Source: JAUHXS01 sp965213575 (GTDB taxonomy: Bacteria; Bacteroidota; Bacteroidia; Chitinophagales; JAUHXS01). From it: DNA of 64,000 nucleotides. The stretch lies in assembly GCA_965213575.1 (NCBI GenBank), contig CBDBZN010000019.1, forward strand, positions 1 through 64,000, read 5' to 3'. Within the stretch, counting starts at the first letter, position 1, and the number at the start of each line of letters is the position of its first letter. The notes beneath the pieces were generated by a model. It was not told where the DNA came from. It was given only the letters and a program-made list of their open reading frames with translations, and did no database searches. Positions 27,549-36,309 of the stretch are shown here, piece by piece. The translations under genes were made by a program, and so were the position numbers.

Positions 27549-27562
27549 ATTATCTCCTACTT

Positions 27563-28105
27563 TTAAGAATTAGAAATTTTACATTTAAGGCTAAAAAAAG
27601 AATATTTGTCATTTATATCTTGAAACCTATAATCTAGTTTTTGCTTAGATTTTCTTAAGATATCAATAAATCCTAGCCCTGCACCTCCTTTATCAGAGAA
27701 GCCTTTATTAGCTAATACATCTTGGTAAGCTAACTTTAATTCATCTTTAGAAAGAGTGTTTAGTTTTGTAAGCCTTTTATCAAGCCCCTCTACATTTTTT
27801 GCTAAGATCATATTACCGGTAACAATAAAATAATCATCTTCTTTTTTGCCAAGCATTAAGATAGCTGAATTACCATTACTGCAATCTTTCCCTTGATCTC
27901 GATGATGATATACGTTTTGCAAACATTCTACTAAAACGTTAAATACTTTCTTTTTAATTTTTGGAGCTTCATCTAATACTTCCAATTTAGATTCAGTCAT
28001 CTGCAATAAAGAAGTTACCAATTCAGATGTGATATTTCCTTTGTAAAGGAGTAAAATATCATTTTCCTCCATTGTTTCATAAAAATGGTATGTATCAAAC
28101 ATCAT
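27563..28105 (-). CDS. siaB: SiaB-like protein kinase (DUF6272)
   Basis: 180-aa GHKL-type kinase predicted to phosphorylate the SiaC-like protein encoded downstream. Seen: helix with N-box character VLVECLQNVYHHRD near residues 66-80, and a glycine-rich G-box GFSDKGGAGLGFIDILRKS near 137-155. There is no HisKA or sensor region, as expected for a serine/threonine kinase of the anti-sigma-factor-like (SpoIIAB/RsbW-related) class. It lies 9 bp after the phosphatase gene and 14 bp before siaC, forming a tight three-gene operon. Confidence 0.85.
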   Translation of the reverse strand: MMFDTYHFYETMEENDILLLYKGNITSELVTSLLQMTESKLEVLDEAPKIKKKVFNVLVECLQNVYHHRDQGKDCSNGNSAILMLGKKEDDYFIVTGNMILAKNVEGLDKRLTKLNTLSKDELKLAYQDVLANKGFSDKGGAGLGFIDILRKSKQKLDYRFQDINDKYSFFSLKCKISNS

Positions 28106-28114
28106 TTGTGTGTG

Positions 28115-31100
28115 TTATAAGACTTTAATACCTATGACAAGTACATCATCTATTTGCTGATGGGCTCGGCGCCAAGATATGAATTTATTTTTAAAAATTT
28201 TAAACTGCTCTTCCATTTTTTTCTGCCAATTCTCTTCAATGATTTCTTTAAATCTCTTTGCTAAAAATTTTTTACCAAATTCTCCACCAAATTGATCTAT
28301 ATATCCATCTGAGAACAGATAGATTCTATCTTCCTTTTCTAAATCAAATACATGATTTGTAAATGTTCTGTTTTCTCCTACGTTGATATCTCTTCCTCCT
28401 ATAGGATATCGATCACCTTTAATTTCAATTAATTTTCCATTTCTAACTAAATATAAAGGCCTAAAAGCTCCGGCATACTCAAGTTTATTATTTGCAGCAT
28501 CTAAAGCACAGATGGCAATATCCATCCCATCTCTCGATTCTGAATCTTCATCTCCTTGTTTTAAAGCTCGTTTTATTTCTATATGAAGTTGATTTAATAT
28601 TTGCGCCGGCTCAGTAATTTCTTCATGATTTACTATATGATTTAACAAAGTATTACCAATTACTGACATAAACGCTCCCGGAACTCCATGGCCTGTACAA
28701 TCTACGGCTGCAATTATATCTCTGCCATTTTTATGGTTATACCAATAAAAATCCCCACTTACAATATCTTTAGGCAAAAAGTAAATAAAGCTTTCAGCAA
28801 AAGCATTATACATTTTTTCTTTTACCGGCAATATTGCTTCTTGAATTTGTTTAGCATAGGTAATACTATCAGTAATATCTTTATTTTTTTCTTCGATAAT
28901 ATTCTTTTGCTCTAATACTTCCTTATTAATGTTCTCTACTTTTTCTTTTTCTTTTACCAATTCATCTGTCCTTTCTCTTACCTTTCGTTCTAATACTTTC
29001 TTTTCTTTCTCTATTTGTACGGTGCGGTATTTTATATACAAATATATTAATCCGGACAGTATCAGTATACAAATTAACCAAAACCAAGCAGTGAGATAAA
29101 AAGGTGTTTGAATAATAAAAGAATAAGTAATTGGTTCTTCATTCCAAACGCCATCATTATTTATAGCTTTTACTTTAAATGTATATTCTCCATAAGGCAA
29201 GCTGGAGTAATTGATATCTGTTTTCTCAGTTATAGAACTCCATTCTTCATCTAGCCCTTCTAACTTATATCGATATCTTACTTTTTCGGGAGAAGTAAAG
29301 CTTATACCAATCCATTCAAACGTAAAACGATTTTGATGATAATCAAAAGAACTGACTTTGTTTTTATCAATTAGTTCTTTATTAACAGTTATGCCCCGAA
29401 AGAGTGTTTTAGGGGGGAGGTCATTAAATTTATCGTAAGCAGGATCGTATACTGTAACACCTTCAATAGTTCCAAACCATAGCTTACCATTAACATCCTC
29501 GTAAGTGGCATTTTGAATGCATTCAATACCCTTAAATCCTTCATTTTTACTATAGTATTTAAATTCTACAACATTATTATTATAATATTTATTAAGATCT
29601 AGCCGATTAAGCCCGTTAGTATGGCCTATCCATAAATTGTTATCTCTGTCAATATTTAAGACTAACACAGAGGCATCTTTTAAGCCCTGTTGAATGCTTA
29701 GTTGTATTATGGTATCTTGTTTTATTTGGTAGTTTAAGATACCTGATCCATAGCTGGCAAACCACATATTTCCCCAAGCGTCTTCTATTACGGTAAGGAT
29801 ATCAGATTGAAGGGCCGACAGATTAGATTTTATGATGTTCTTAATGGAACCATCTTTATATACTGAAACGCCTGTAGAGGTTCCAAACCACACAGAATTT
29901 TGTTTATCTACATAAACATCCCAAATCCAACTATTCGCTAACCCTTCTTTAGAAGTATAATGAGTAAATTTCCCATTTTTATAAGAAGAAGCTCCTGCCT
30001 GTGTACCGATCCAAATATTTCCTTGTTGATCTTCAGCAAGCGTATACACTACATTATTAGTCAAGCCATTTTCAGTATTAAAATGTTTTAATTTATTAGT
30101 AGATTCATTATATTGATATAACCCTTCCGAGGTGCCAAACCATAAAGTATTATTGTCTGCTTTTAGGCTTGACCACACTTTCTTATTTTCTAAGCCTGAA
30201 ATAGTTTGATTGGAAACTGTGTGGCTAGTTTCTGCTTTTTTCAAATAAATAAGGCCTGTTTCTAAAGTACCTAAAATGATATCTCCTTTAGAATTATTGA
30301 CTATTGTAGAAACTTGTTCGCTCTTCAGGCCATCTTTGAGAGAATAACTGACAAATTTCGCTCCTCTGAAAATATTTATCCCATTCCCATAAGTTCCTAA
30401 CCATGTGTTTCCTTCCTTATCTAGATATACAGCATATATCTCATTATTAGATAAGCCATTGGCTTTATTATATTCTTCAAAAGTTTTGCCATTATAAAAG
30501 ATCGCTCCTTTACCTTTTGTTGCTATCCATATTTTCCCCTTAGCCCCGGGTGCAAGGTCGAGAATTTTAGTATCGTTGAAAAAAGTGTTTTCAATACTAA
30601 ATTGATCATCTAACTGGTATAATCCTGCTGATGTAGCTAACCATATTGTACCAGTTGCAGCTTTATAAATACTATAAATGTAGTCTGCCTGAATATTTTT
30701 ATTTTGCGTCTGATCATTATCAATATTATAAACGGCTAATCCCTCTTTTCTAACACCTAACAGAATCTCATTTGGATTAAGAAACTCAAGAGATTCAATA
30801 TCAAAATCATTGAGCTGCTCAAATGAATTATTAATTATTTTCTTTTTCAATTTACATTTATGAAGTCCTCTATTTGTAGCAATCCATAAATCTTTATCAT
30901 CGCCTTCAAGAATATCTTTGACCACCAGGCCTCCTAAGTTTTCAAAATACTTAAATTTTGTTCCGTCAAAATAATGCAGGCCTTTGTTAGTACCAACTAG
31001 TAGCTCACCTTGAGAAGTTTCAAAGATTGATTTTATAAAAATATCTTTTAGGCCGTCAGAAAAAGAGAAGTTCTTTATAAACTTTCCATCATATCTACTT

Positions 31101-31282
31101 ATTCCCCCATAAGTACCGAGCCACATATAACCGTTATGATCTTGATAAATTTCTGTCACTTGAGATTGTATTAATCCATCATCAACAGAAAGAGATTTAA
31201 AAAAGTATTGACTGGCTTTGGAAATAGTGCAGTTTAAAAATAGAACGGTAAATAAAAAAAAATTTAAACACTTTGACCTCAC
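28115..31282 (-). CDS. Propeller-sensor PP2C phosphatase (SiaA-like)
   Basis: 1055-aa membrane receptor phosphatase. Order: signal peptide (1-23); periplasmic beta-propeller built of many two-component-regulator repeats (motifs such as YRDxxGxxWxGT, GLSNNEIYAVYLDKEGNTWLG split across blades), about 24-610; Y_Y_Y Ig-like domain about 630-720 (FTWIGI... YRYKLEGLDEEW); one transmembrane helix about 729-748; coiled coil to 800; SpoIIE-type PP2C domain from about 820 with metal-binding aspartates in VSGDFYW, VDCTGHGVPGAF, FSDGYIDQFGG and DDVLVIGIKV. In place of a DNA-binding or histidine-kinase output, as in hybrid regulators with this sensor, the output is a phosphatase that would dephosphorylate SiaC. 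Start is GTG at 31282. Confidence 0.9.
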   Translation of the reverse strand: MRSKCLNFFLFTVLFLNCTISKASQYFFKSLSVDDGLIQSQVTEIYQDHNGYMWLGTYGGISRYDGKFIKNFSFSDGLKDIFIKSIFETSQGELLVGTNKGLHYFDGTKFKYFENLGGLVVKDILEGDDKDLWIATNRGLHKCKLKKKIINNSFEQLNDFDIESLEFLNPNEILLGVRKEGLAVYNIDNDQTQNKNIQADYIYSIYKAATGTIWLATSAGLYQLDDQFSIENTFFNDTKILDLAPGAKGKIWIATKGKGAIFYNGKTFEEYNKANGLSNNEIYAVYLDKEGNTWLGTYGNGINIFRGAKFVSYSLKDGLKSEQVSTIVNNSKGDIILGTLETGLIYLKKAETSHTVSNQTISGLENKKVWSSLKADNNTLWFGTSEGLYQYNESTNKLKHFNTENGLTNNVVYTLAEDQQGNIWIGTQAGASSYKNGKFTHYTSKEGLANSWIWDVYVDKQNSVWFGTSTGVSVYKDGSIKNIIKSNLSALQSDILTVIEDAWGNMWFASYGSGILNYQIKQDTIIQLSIQQGLKDASVLVLNIDRDNNLWIGHTNGLNRLDLNKYYNNNVVEFKYYSKNEGFKGIECIQNATYEDVNGKLWFGTIEGVTVYDPAYDKFNDLPPKTLFRGITVNKELIDKNKVSSFDYHQNRFTFEWIGISFTSPEKVRYRYKLEGLDEEWSSITEKTDINYSSLPYGEYTFKVKAINNDGVWNEEPITYSFIIQTPFYLTAWFWLICILILSGLIYLYIKYRTVQIEKEKKVLERKVRERTDELVKEKEKVENINKEVLEQKNIIEEKNKDITDSITYAKQIQEAILPVKEKMYNAFAESFIYFLPKDIVSGDFYWYNHKNGRDIIAAVDCTGHGVPGAFMSVIGNTLLNHIVNHEEITEPAQILNQLHIEIKRALKQGDEDSESRDGMDIAICALDAANNKLEYAGAFRPLYLVRNGKLIEIKGDRYPIGGRDINVGENRTFTNHVFDLEKEDRIYLFSDGYIDQFGGEFGKKFLAKRFKEIIEENWQKKMEEQFKIFKNKFISWRRAHQQIDDVLVIGIKVL

Positions 31283-31368
31283 TACGACAGCTATTGATTT
31301 GGAAGCTAAGATAATATTTATAAATTAATTACTAAAAGTAAGCTTTAGTAACTGCTAAAGATGATCTT

Positions 31369-33231
31369 TCACATTGCATTGAGCATATTTTTTATCTTTG
31401 CTGCCTCTTCTTTATTCCCGATTGCAGTGTATAAGTTGATCAACTTTTCGAAATCACTAAGTGCCTTTTGCTTTTCTCCTATATCTAAATATAAATTTGC
31501 TCTGCCATAATAAATACTTGCATAATTAGGATCGATCTTTAATGCTAAATTGTAATCCTGCAAAGCTGCGGCGTAATTGTCGGTTAAATAATGGGCATTG
31601 CCTCTGAGTAGATAAGCATCTTTAGTAGCAGCATGCGAAATTACTACGGTGAGGTCAGCTATTGCTTTTGCAAATTCACTTAAATTATAATATGCATTCC
31701 CACGATTATAATATGCTATGATATAATTTTGATCTAGGAAGATAGCTTTGTTACAATCCACAATTGCTAAGTCGTACTTTTTTACTAGAAATAAAGCTTT
31801 ACATCTATTATTAAAAGCTTCCTTAAATCCGGGGTCAACTTTCACAGCTTGCGTATAATTTTGAATAGCACCGGTATAATCCCCTACTCTTAATTGAGCA
31901 TTTCCGAGATTATAATACGCTTTTCGATTACGTTGATCTATGGCAACAGCTTTAGTCCAGTCAGCTATAGCTAATTGATAATTGCCTTGATCTTCATAAG
32001 CCTTGCCCCTGTTTAAATAAGCGGTTGGCACCTCATCATACTGATCAATTACACTCGACCAAAGGGAAATGCTATTATCCCAGTTTTTAGCATATGTATT
32101 GTTTTTAAAAGTTAGCAAAAAAAGGTAAATACCTACGCCAATAACAATTGGATATCTAATATTGGGATAATATGTTATGATTTTACTTATCCCTTCAGCA
32201 AGTACTATAAATATCCCAATAGATGCGATATAAATATTTCTATCTGCTATTAAAATATTGCCATAAGGTAAGATTTGTAAAAGCGGAAATATATTTACAA
32301 TAAAAAATAACATCCCGAAAACCATCAAATTGTTTTGCCTGCATTTTCGCCAGAATAACACCCCTAATCCGGTTAATAAAAATGGTGCTAAACAGCCAAT
32401 TAAAGCTATGTTTTCTCTAAATAAGATCGTATTTGGATAAAAAGCAGATAATTTGATAGGAAATAAAATTTTAACAAGATATAGCGTCAAAGCTAAAAAT
32501 GGTTTTAAAATTTGTGCTATTATCGGTAAGGTTGTGGTTGAGATGGCATCAGATGACTGTTGTGCTTTAATGGCAAGTATGCCAAACATTAAGGCAATGA
32601 TTAAAAATATTGCTTTCGCTGAAATATTTTTTTTTAACTTTTCTCTGTAAAAGCACCAATCAATTAAGATCATCACAACAGGAAAAGTTACTGCTACTCC
32701 TTTGCTAAGCAGGGAGTACAGAAACAGGATTCCGGTAAATATTAAAAAAATAATACGCGAAGTGTCCCGATATTTTAAATAAGTAATCAGCCCTGCCAAA
32801 AAGAAAAAAGCATACAACACATTTTTCCGCTCCGAGATCCATACTACTGATTCTACGTTCATTGGATGCACGACAAACAAAAGCGCTGCAAAAAGAGATA
32901 TCCAAATATTTTGTGTCAGTAAGATGATCAGATAAAACAATAACCCTGCAGAAAGAGTATGGATTACTATATTAGTAAAATGAAACCCTTTAGCATTTAG
33001 TTGATAAAATTTATAATCTACCGACAAAGAAATCATTGTTAATGGATGATAATTGCCCATGATGTAATTTTGGAAATGATATTGAATATTCTCCCAATTA
33101 ACAGCTCGAATATGTTCGTTTTCTACAACATAATCTACATCATCCCAATTTGTAAAATCATAATCCAGCGTATGCCAGTAAAGTGCTAGTGAAAAAAAGA
33201 ATACAATAACTAGAGCAATCTTTTTATTCAT
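31369..33231 (-). CDS. TMTC-like polytopic membrane protein with C-terminal TPRs
   Basis: 620-aa protein. The first 380 residues have about ten transmembrane helices and the opening DYDFTNWDDVDYVVEN with acidic residues in the first loop, then GNYHPLTMISLSVDYKFY and VVHPMNVESVVWISERKNVL, features shared with GT-C glycosyltransferases and the eukaryotic TMTC O-mannosyltransferases. Residues 395-610 form five or six tetratricopeptide repeats (AYLNRGKAYEDQGNYQLAIADW and so on). Bacterial relatives are annotated only as TPR proteins; a protein-glycosylation role is inference. Its ATG overlaps the end of mazG by 8 bp, so the two are co-transcribed. Confidence 0.8.
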   Translation of the reverse strand: MNKKIALVIVFFFSLALYWHTLDYDFTNWDDVDYVVENEHIRAVNWENIQYHFQNYIMGNYHPLTMISLSVDYKFYQLNAKGFHFTNIVIHTLSAGLLFYLIILLTQNIWISLFAALLFVVHPMNVESVVWISERKNVLYAFFFLAGLITYLKYRDTSRIIFLIFTGILFLYSLLSKGVAVTFPVVMILIDWCFYREKLKKNISAKAIFLIIALMFGILAIKAQQSSDAISTTTLPIIAQILKPFLALTLYLVKILFPIKLSAFYPNTILFRENIALIGCLAPFLLTGLGVLFWRKCRQNNLMVFGMLFFIVNIFPLLQILPYGNILIADRNIYIASIGIFIVLAEGISKIITYYPNIRYPIVIGVGIYLFLLTFKNNTYAKNWDNSISLWSSVIDQYDEVPTAYLNRGKAYEDQGNYQLAIADWTKAVAIDQRNRKAYYNLGNAQLRVGDYTGAIQNYTQAVKVDPGFKEAFNNRCKALFLVKKYDLAIVDCNKAIFLDQNYIIAYYNRGNAYYNLSEFAKAIADLTVVISHAATKDAYLLRGNAHYLTDNYAAALQDYNLALKIDPNYASIYYGRANLYLDIGEKQKALSDFEKLINLYTAIGNKEEAAKIKNMLNAM

Positions 33232-33994
33232 GAAGCTTTTTAGCTTTATCCCATAGCTGATCCAACTCTTCTATATTCATATCATTAAGCTGTAACTTTT
33301 CTTGTCGAGCAAAATCTTCCATCTTCTTAAATCTTTTAATAAATTTATTATTCGCCTTTGACAAAGCAGTTTCCGGATCAATATTTACTGCTCTGGCATA
33401 ATTAACGATAGAAAACATCAAGTCACCAAACTCTTCTTCTATAGCTAAGCGGTTTTGACTTTCTTCGGCTTCTTTTAGCTCAGCCATTTCTTCTTCAACT
33501 TTTTCCCATACTTGATCTTTGTGCTCCCAGTCGAAGCCTATTTGCGCTACTTTTTCTTGAATACGATAGGCTTTAACCACAGAAGGAAGTGATTTGGGTA
33601 CGCCTTGTAAAATTGATTTTTTGCCGGATTTTAATTTAATTTTTTCCCAGTTTTGCTTTACTTCTTCTTCATCTTTTACTTTAACATCGCTATATATATG
33701 AGGATGCCTTTCTATTAGTTTATCACACAGATCATTAATAGCCTCATCAATGGTAAAAGCATTTTTCTCAGCACCTATTTTAGCATAAAAGACAATATGC
33801 AGAAGTATATCTCCAATCTCTTCCTTGATTCCAATTAAATTGTTGTGATCTATTTCATCAACCAATTCATAAACTTCTTCAATCGTCAATTTTCGGAGAG
33901 ATTGAATTGTTTGTTTTCTATCCCAAGGACATTTTTCTCTGAGTTCATCCATGATATTAACTAATCTTTCGAATGCTGCACCACTTTTGCCCAT
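33224..33994 (-). CDS. mazG: Nucleoside triphosphate pyrophosphohydrolase MazG
   Basis: Hydrolyses (d)NTPs to monophosphate and pyrophosphate as a house-cleaning and possibly (p)ppGpp-modulating activity. 256 aa with two MazG domains as in E. coli. N-terminal: KCPWDRKQTIQSLRKLTIEE with EEVYELVDEI and EEIGDILLHIVFYAKIG; C-terminal: EEEMAELKEAEE and EEEFGDLMFSIVNYARAV, the Mg-binding EExxE/ExxD patterns. Standard length and ATG start. It is upstream of and overlaps the TMTC-like gene. Confidence 0.95.
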   Translation of the reverse strand: MGKSGAAFERLVNIMDELREKCPWDRKQTIQSLRKLTIEEVYELVDEIDHNNLIGIKEEIGDILLHIVFYAKIGAEKNAFTIDEAINDLCDKLIERHPHIYSDVKVKDEEEVKQNWEKIKLKSGKKSILQGVPKSLPSVVKAYRIQEKVAQIGFDWEHKDQVWEKVEEEMAELKEAEESQNRLAIEEEFGDLMFSIVNYARAVNIDPETALSKANNKFIKRFKKMEDFARQEKLQLNDMNIEELDQLWDKAKKLHE

Positions 33995-34014
33995 AATGAT
34001 TGGTTATTTATCTA

Positions 34015-34022
34015 CAAAACTA
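34015..34022 (-). promoter_or_regulatory. Candidate -7 element for mazG operon
   Basis: On the minus strand TAGTTTTG fits TAnnTTTG and lies 21 bp upstream of the mazG ATG. No clear -33 partner. Confidence 0.35.
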
Positions 34023-34081
34023 TAAATTGTGAACCAATTAAGCGTTAAATGAATTATATTTATAAATAACTTTAACATCTC

Positions 34082-34273
34082 ATGGGCATTATCATTATTA
34101 CTGTTTTAGTTTTAGGTGTTTCTGTTGCCATGTTAGCTACTAGAATTTTGCTCGTAAAAAATGGCGAGTTTAAAGGCACTTGCTCCTCTAACAACCCAAT
34201 CTTAAAAAATGAGTTGGGCGAATGCACCCTCTGCGGTGCCAAGCCGGAAGAGGCTTGTAAGAGTGATGAATAG
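34082..34273 (+). CDS. Small membrane protein with CxxC-type cysteines
   Basis: 63-aa protein. Residues 1-23 form one transmembrane helix; the soluble tail has KNGEFKGTCSSNNPILKN, then GECTLCGAKPEEACKSDE. The C-x(14)-C-x2-C-x(8)-C spacing suggests metal or Fe-S binding, or disulfides. I recall this as a conserved small membrane protein of Bacteroidota with no assigned function. ATG at 34082. It is followed at 91 bp by the heptaheme cytochrome gene on the same strand, which makes a redox-related role plausible but unproven. Confidence 0.7.
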   Translation: MGIIIITVLVLGVSVAMLATRILLVKNGEFKGTCSSNNPILKNELGECTLCGAKPEEACKSDE

Positions 34274-34317
34274 CACAGATAACTATCCTCTTTTCTAAAA
34301 CTTATAGCTTTTGCAAA

Positions 34318-34325
34318 TAATTTTG
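34318..34325 (+). promoter_or_regulatory. Candidate -7 element for heptaheme cytochrome gene
   Basis: TAATTTTG fits TAnnTTTG, 39 bp upstream of the preferred ATG. No clear -33 partner. Confidence 0.35.
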
Positions 34326-34364
34326 TAATATGGCTTCCGTTCATTATTGGTAAGAAAAATCTTC

Positions 34365-36293
34365 ATGAAAGCTGTTTATATTCTTCTAATTTCCTTACTA
34401 CTTTTTGCATGCTCTGAAGATAAAAGTTCAAATTCTACTGGTAAGAATCTCCAAAACAAACAAGTCTTTCTTAATCACCATGATTCCGTAACCTATGTTG
34501 GGATAGATCAATGTAAGACATGCCATGCAAATATCTATAATACTTTTATTAAGACTGGCATGGGGCAATCGTTTGATAGGGCAACACGACAAAAAAGTTT
34601 AGCGAAATTTGATGAGCATGCATTGGTGTACGATAAAGACCTGGACTATTATTATAAACCATTTTGGAAAAACGACAGTTTTTTTATTAATGAATTTAGG
34701 TTGGTTGGCACCGATACAGTATATCAAAGAATCGAACATGTAAAATATATCGTCGGGTCGGGCCAACATACTAATTCACACATCATCGACATTAACGGAT
34801 ATTTATATCAAGCTCCTATAACCTTCTACACGCAAGAGCAAAAATGGGATTTGGCTCCCGGCTTTGATAAAGGTTTTAATTCTAGGTTTACAAGAATTAT
34901 TGGCAAAGAATGTATGACTTGCCATAATGGACTTCCCCACCATGTACAAGGGTCTGAAAATAAATATGATCAAATACTCAATGGTATTGATTGCGAACGT
35001 TGTCACGGACCCGGGTCTTTGCATGTAGCAGAAAAATCTAAAGGTATATTGATAGATACATCAAAATATATGGATTCCACGATTGTGAATCCGGCTAAAT
35101 TATCACTTGAGCTACAAATGAGCTTATGCCAGCGTTGTCATTTACAAGGCATAGCTGTATTGCAGCCTGAAAAAGATTTTGAAGATTTTAGACCTGGCAT
35201 GAATTTATCTTCTATCATGGAAATTTTTTTACCGAGGTATGAGAACGATAATCAGTTCATCATGGCTTCACAAGCTGACCGATTGCGACAAAGCCCCTGC
35301 TTTAAAGAATCAAAAAAAATTAGTTGTATTACTTGTCATAATCCTCATCATAGTGTCACCACTTCAGGCGCTGATTTTTTTAACAACACTTGTAAGAGTT
35401 GTCACGATCCTCAAAAAGAAATAAATTTATGTGAGGAACCTTTAGAAACTCGATTGGCAGTCAATAATAATAACTGTTATAAATGTCATATGCCAAAATC
35501 AGGAAGTATAGACATACCGCATGTTGCGATCACCGATCACTACATTCGAAAACCTGTAAAAAAAGAAGAGATTGATAAGCTTCAGAATTTTGTAGATTTA
35601 GCCTGCCTAACGAATGAAAACCCTTCTGATTTTATGAAAGGAAAAGGATATTTAGCATTATATGAGAAATTTTCTTCAAACAAAGCATTTTTAGATTCAG
35701 CTGCTGTGTATTTGAATAAAGCTAAACATATTGGGTCAGAACAAGAATTGTTACAATCTACAATTCATCTTTATTTTCTTCAAGAAAAATATAATTCAAT
35801 ATTGAACCTCCTAGAGCAAAACCCTGATATCACTTTTAGAGACGGATGGACTAATTATAGAATTGGAGATGCGTATTATTTAGCAGGAAATATTCAAGAG
35901 GCTATAAATTATTATAAAGCAAGTATCACTATTGCTCCTTATAGTTTAGATTTTTTAAATAAATTGGGCAGTGCTTACATCAAACAGAAAGAATATACTA
36001 AAGCTAAAAAGATATTTGAAAACATCCTTCAGGAAAATCCTAAATATTATGTAGCGCTGTCAAACTTAGGTTTTACCTATCTTAACCTTGGTAACAGAGA
36101 AAAAGCGCTTCAATTTTATAACCAAGCATTAGCTATCAATCCCGATTATCAGCAAGCAATTTTAAATAAGGTTGGTATTTATATATTAAACAACGAAATT
36201 TACCAAGCACGAAAAACGTTAATAGAATTAATAGAACGCGATCCTGACAATCAAAAAGCAAAACAAATATTGCAATCTATCCCTTCGATATAA
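34365..36293 (+). CDS. Heptaheme c-type cytochrome lipoprotein with C-terminal TPRs
   Basis: 642 aa from the ATG at 34365 (the longer TTG form adds six residues). Lipobox LFAC (Cys16) anchors it to a membrane. Seven CxxCH heme-attachment motifs are visible: CKTCH (about 50), CMTCH (183), CERCH (210), CQRCH (255), CITCH (321), CKSCH (343) and CYKCH (371), as in cytochrome c554/DmsE-like families. Extra histidines (HNGLPHH, NPHHS) can serve as axial ligands. Residues about 480-635 form four TPRs. The fusion of multiheme and TPR parts occurs in several environmental phyla. Probably transfers electrons in the periplasm or at the cell surface; partner unknown. Confidence 0.88.
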   Translation: MKAVYILLISLLLFACSEDKSSNSTGKNLQNKQVFLNHHDSVTYVGIDQCKTCHANIYNTFIKTGMGQSFDRATRQKSLAKFDEHALVYDKDLDYYYKPFWKNDSFFINEFRLVGTDTVYQRIEHVKYIVGSGQHTNSHIIDINGYLYQAPITFYTQEQKWDLAPGFDKGFNSRFTRIIGKECMTCHNGLPHHVQGSENKYDQILNGIDCERCHGPGSLHVAEKSKGILIDTSKYMDSTIVNPAKLSLELQMSLCQRCHLQGIAVLQPEKDFEDFRPGMNLSSIMEIFLPRYENDNQFIMASQADRLRQSPCFKESKKISCITCHNPHHSVTTSGADFFNNTCKSCHDPQKEINLCEEPLETRLAVNNNNCYKCHMPKSGSIDIPHVAITDHYIRKPVKKEEIDKLQNFVDLACLTNENPSDFMKGKGYLALYEKFSSNKAFLDSAAVYLNKAKHIGSEQELLQSTIHLYFLQEKYNSILNLLEQNPDITFRDGWTNYRIGDAYYLAGNIQEAINYYKASITIAPYSLDFLNKLGSAYIKQKEYTKAKKIFENILQENPKYYVALSNLGFTYLNLGNREKALQFYNQALAINPDYQQAILNKVGIYILNNEIYQARKTLIELIERDPDNQKAKQILQSIPSI

Positions 36294-36309
36294 TCCGGAA
36301 TGAGGAAGT

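Noticed and set aside
34072..34344. Minus-strand open frame across the small membrane protein gene
   Set aside because: It is antisense to a frame with a clear membrane helix and conserved cysteine pattern, and has no signal or family features of its own.
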